Made by a program: the position numbers and the translations under genes | Shown: piece after piece, positions 63,029 to 64,000 of the stretch | Layout of the letters: every line of letters starts with the position of its first letter | How positions within the stretch are numbered: the stretch's first letter is position 1 | Notes under the pieces: generated by a model | Database searches by the model: none | What the model was told of the DNA's origin: nothing | What the model saw: the letters and a program-made list of their open reading frames with translations, nothing else | NCBI RefSeq assembly: GCF_039503195.1 | Contig: NZ_JBCJKP010000001.1 | Location: 4,030,001 to 4,094,000, forward strand | Direction: 5' to 3' | Source of the DNA: Streptomyces mirabilis | GTDB lineage: Bacteria > Actinomycetota > Actinomycetes > Streptomycetales > Streptomycetaceae | DNA length: 64,000 nucleotides

Positions 63029-64000
63029 GTGCCAGGACCAGAGACCGCGTCCCACCCCTCCTCCCCGGCTCCCGCCGCGTCCCACCCCTCCTCCCCGGCT
63101 CCCGCCGCGTCCCACCCCTCCTCCCCGGCTCCCGCCGCGTCCCCCGGGCCGGACACGGCGAGCGAGGTGGTGCGGTGGGCGGCCTTCAGCTGCGTCCTGG
63201 TCCCCGTCGTCCTCGTCGGGTTCGGCACCTCCATCGCCGGCGCGGCCGGTACGGCGCTGGGCCTGGCGGCCGTGACCAGTGCCTGCCTGGTCCTGCTGCG
63301 CCAGTCCGAGCGCGTCGCGGCCCGTCTCCGTGCGGATGAGCCGGCCCCGCCGCGGGCCCGGCACAGCAGGACCGCCCTCCACGGCGGCGCCCCGCACCAC
63401 CACCACGGCCGCCCCAGGCATGGCCGCCGAGGTCGCACCGAGGCGCCCCGCGGGGGCGGAGCCCCCGGCACCCGGGATCGCGACGAGGGGCGCCACGGGA
63501 GTCGCGGGAGCCACCGAGGAACGGGCGGTGCGGAGAGGGGAGGCGGTTCGCGGGACGGCGGTGGCGGGGCCCACGGCGTGACGGCCCAGGCCGAGGGGAC
63601 CACCCCGGGCGCACGGAGCCCCGACGCCGGGGCCCGGAGCGACCGGAACCGCGCCGCGCGGGACCGGAACGCGGAGGGCCGGAACGGACAGGACCGGGAC
63701 ACACGGAGTCCGGACGGCCGGGACCGGGACACACGAGACCCGGACACACGGAACCCGGACGGACGCGATCCCGGCGTTCAGGCCCACGACACGGCGAACC
63801 CGACCGCACGGGACCGGACCCCGGGAAACCTGGCCGAACGAGACGGGCACCCGGAGAACCTGATCACCTGGGACCGTGCCCCGCAGAACCTGATCACGTG
63901 GGACCCGGGCGACGGGAACCGGGACACACAGGATCCGGACACCCGCGCCCAGGACGCCGGGGGCCGGGACACGCGCGACCAGGAGGGACAGCGGGACGCC
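63029..64000 (+). CDS. repeat-rich membrane-linked protein, 3' end beyond the window
   Basis: A GTG with AGGGAGC seven bases upstream opens a frame that runs 324 codons to the window edge without a stop. Residues 7-36 are three exact ten-residue units of Ala/Ser/His/Pro. Then two hydrophobic segments (FSCVLVPVVLVGFGTSIAG and TALGLAAVTSACLVLL, about 55-95) and a long, highly charged Arg/Asp/Gly-rich tail with repeated NLITWD and DTR-type units. I recognise no family. The upstream 62705-63028 (324 bp) contains no other gene. I recall an uncharacterised gene at this spot before adpA in S. coelicolor. Confidence 0.72.
   Translation, partial: MPGPETASHPSSPAPAASHPSSPAPAASHPSSPAPAASPGPDTASEVVRWAAFSCVLVPVVLVGFGTSIAGAAGTALGLAAVTSACLVLLRQSERVAARLRADEPAPPRARHSRTALHGGAPHHHHGRPRHGRRGRTEAPRGGGAPGTRDRDEGRHGSRGSHRGTGGAERGGGSRDGGGGAHGVTAQAEGTTPGARSPDAGARSDRNRAARDRNAEGRNGQDRDTRSPDGRDRDTRDPDTRNPDGRDPGVQAHDTANPTARDRTPGNLAERDGHPENLITWDRAPQNLITWDPGDGNRDTQDPDTRAQDAGGRDTRDQEGQRDA
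63047..63136 (+). repeat. three tandem exact 30-bp repeats in the right-edge gene
   Basis: The unit starts GCGTCCCACCCC and ends CCCGGCTCCCGCC; three copies follow without gaps, in frame. Exact identity shows a recent expansion. Confidence 0.9.

Noticed and set aside
63047..63136. CRISPR array
   Set aside because: The three repeats adjoin without spacers and lie in a protein-coding frame.
62705..63850. N-terminal extension of the universal stress protein to 557 residues
   Set aside because: The extension is low complexity and antisense to the right-edge gene; the Usp domain begins after ATG 62704.

Overview
The window is a Streptomyces chromosomal segment. It has very high GC, GC-rich third codon positions, GTG/TTG starts, GGAGG-type ribosome sites, many Tat/Sec-exported proteins and lipoproteins, an XRE-DUF5753/DUF397 pair with an ATPase, and a complete desferrioxamine (des) locus. 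From about 33.6 kb to the right edge, the gene order matches my memory of the conserved S. coelicolor core around SCO2772-SCO2791. That is recollection; no search was run.

Layout. 0-5.3 kb: LacI regulator, Tat-exported phospholipase C-type phosphoesterase, MarR-GNAT fusion regulator, TIM-barrel sugar isomerase. 5.4-7.6 kb: convergent hemC and a divergent aroA. 8-13.3 kb: exported proteins (GH3 N-acetylglucosaminidase, lipoprotein, S37 tripeptidyl aminopeptidase, two small secreted proteins). 13.3-22.8 kb: a large fused asymmetric ABC exporter, secreted phytase-like protein, beta-lactamase-like serine hydrolase, glycine-rich GT39 membrane glycosyltransferase, secreted endonuclease I. 22.9-29 kb: a catabolic unit of symporter, agmatinase-family ureohydrolase and ThDP enzyme, divergent from a PucR regulator. 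29-33.6 kb: a phosphatase-like protein, a small secreted protein and an ABC ATPase-FtsX permease pair. 33.6-36.8 kb: cation diffusion facilitator, TesB thioesterase, acyl-CoA dehydrogenase. 37-43.9 kb: a degraded gene, then a TetR regulator divergent from a leucine/branched-chain catabolic operon (acyl-CoA carboxylase beta and alpha, HMG-CoA lyase, acdH). 43.9-47.4 kb: a small accessory island with ATPase/XRE/DUF397, a DUF4232 lipoprotein, an IS5 remnant and the 3' end of a tannase gene. 47.5-54.7 kb: two iron-box-controlled units, siderophore-binding lipoprotein plus siderophore-interacting protein, and desABCD. 54.8-64 kb: GH20 hexosaminidase, DUF4429 protein, purple-acid-type phosphatase, small conserved protein, glmS, acetate-transporter-family protein, universal stress protein, and a repeat-rich gene running off the right edge.

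How genes work together. The des genes make desferrioxamine (lysine decarboxylation, N-hydroxylation, acylation, NIS condensation), while the lipoprotein and siderophore-interacting protein take up and reduce the ferric complex. Near-perfect palindromes before both units predict one iron regulator. The TetR gene and the carboxylase operon share paired GTTARCGSTCRTTAAC operators. GH3, GH20 and glmS fit amino-sugar turnover.

Most notable: a one-base loss in a C run that splits acdH at codon 9; two 16-bp TetR operators; a 25-bp perfect iron-box palindrome; an EPSP synthase with Ala at the glyphosate-determining Gly position; a dispersed repeat translated in frame inside an exported protein; the matched asymmetry of the fused ABC exporter; a 20-bp perfect palindrome before glmS; and an open, tandem-repeat gene at the right edge.
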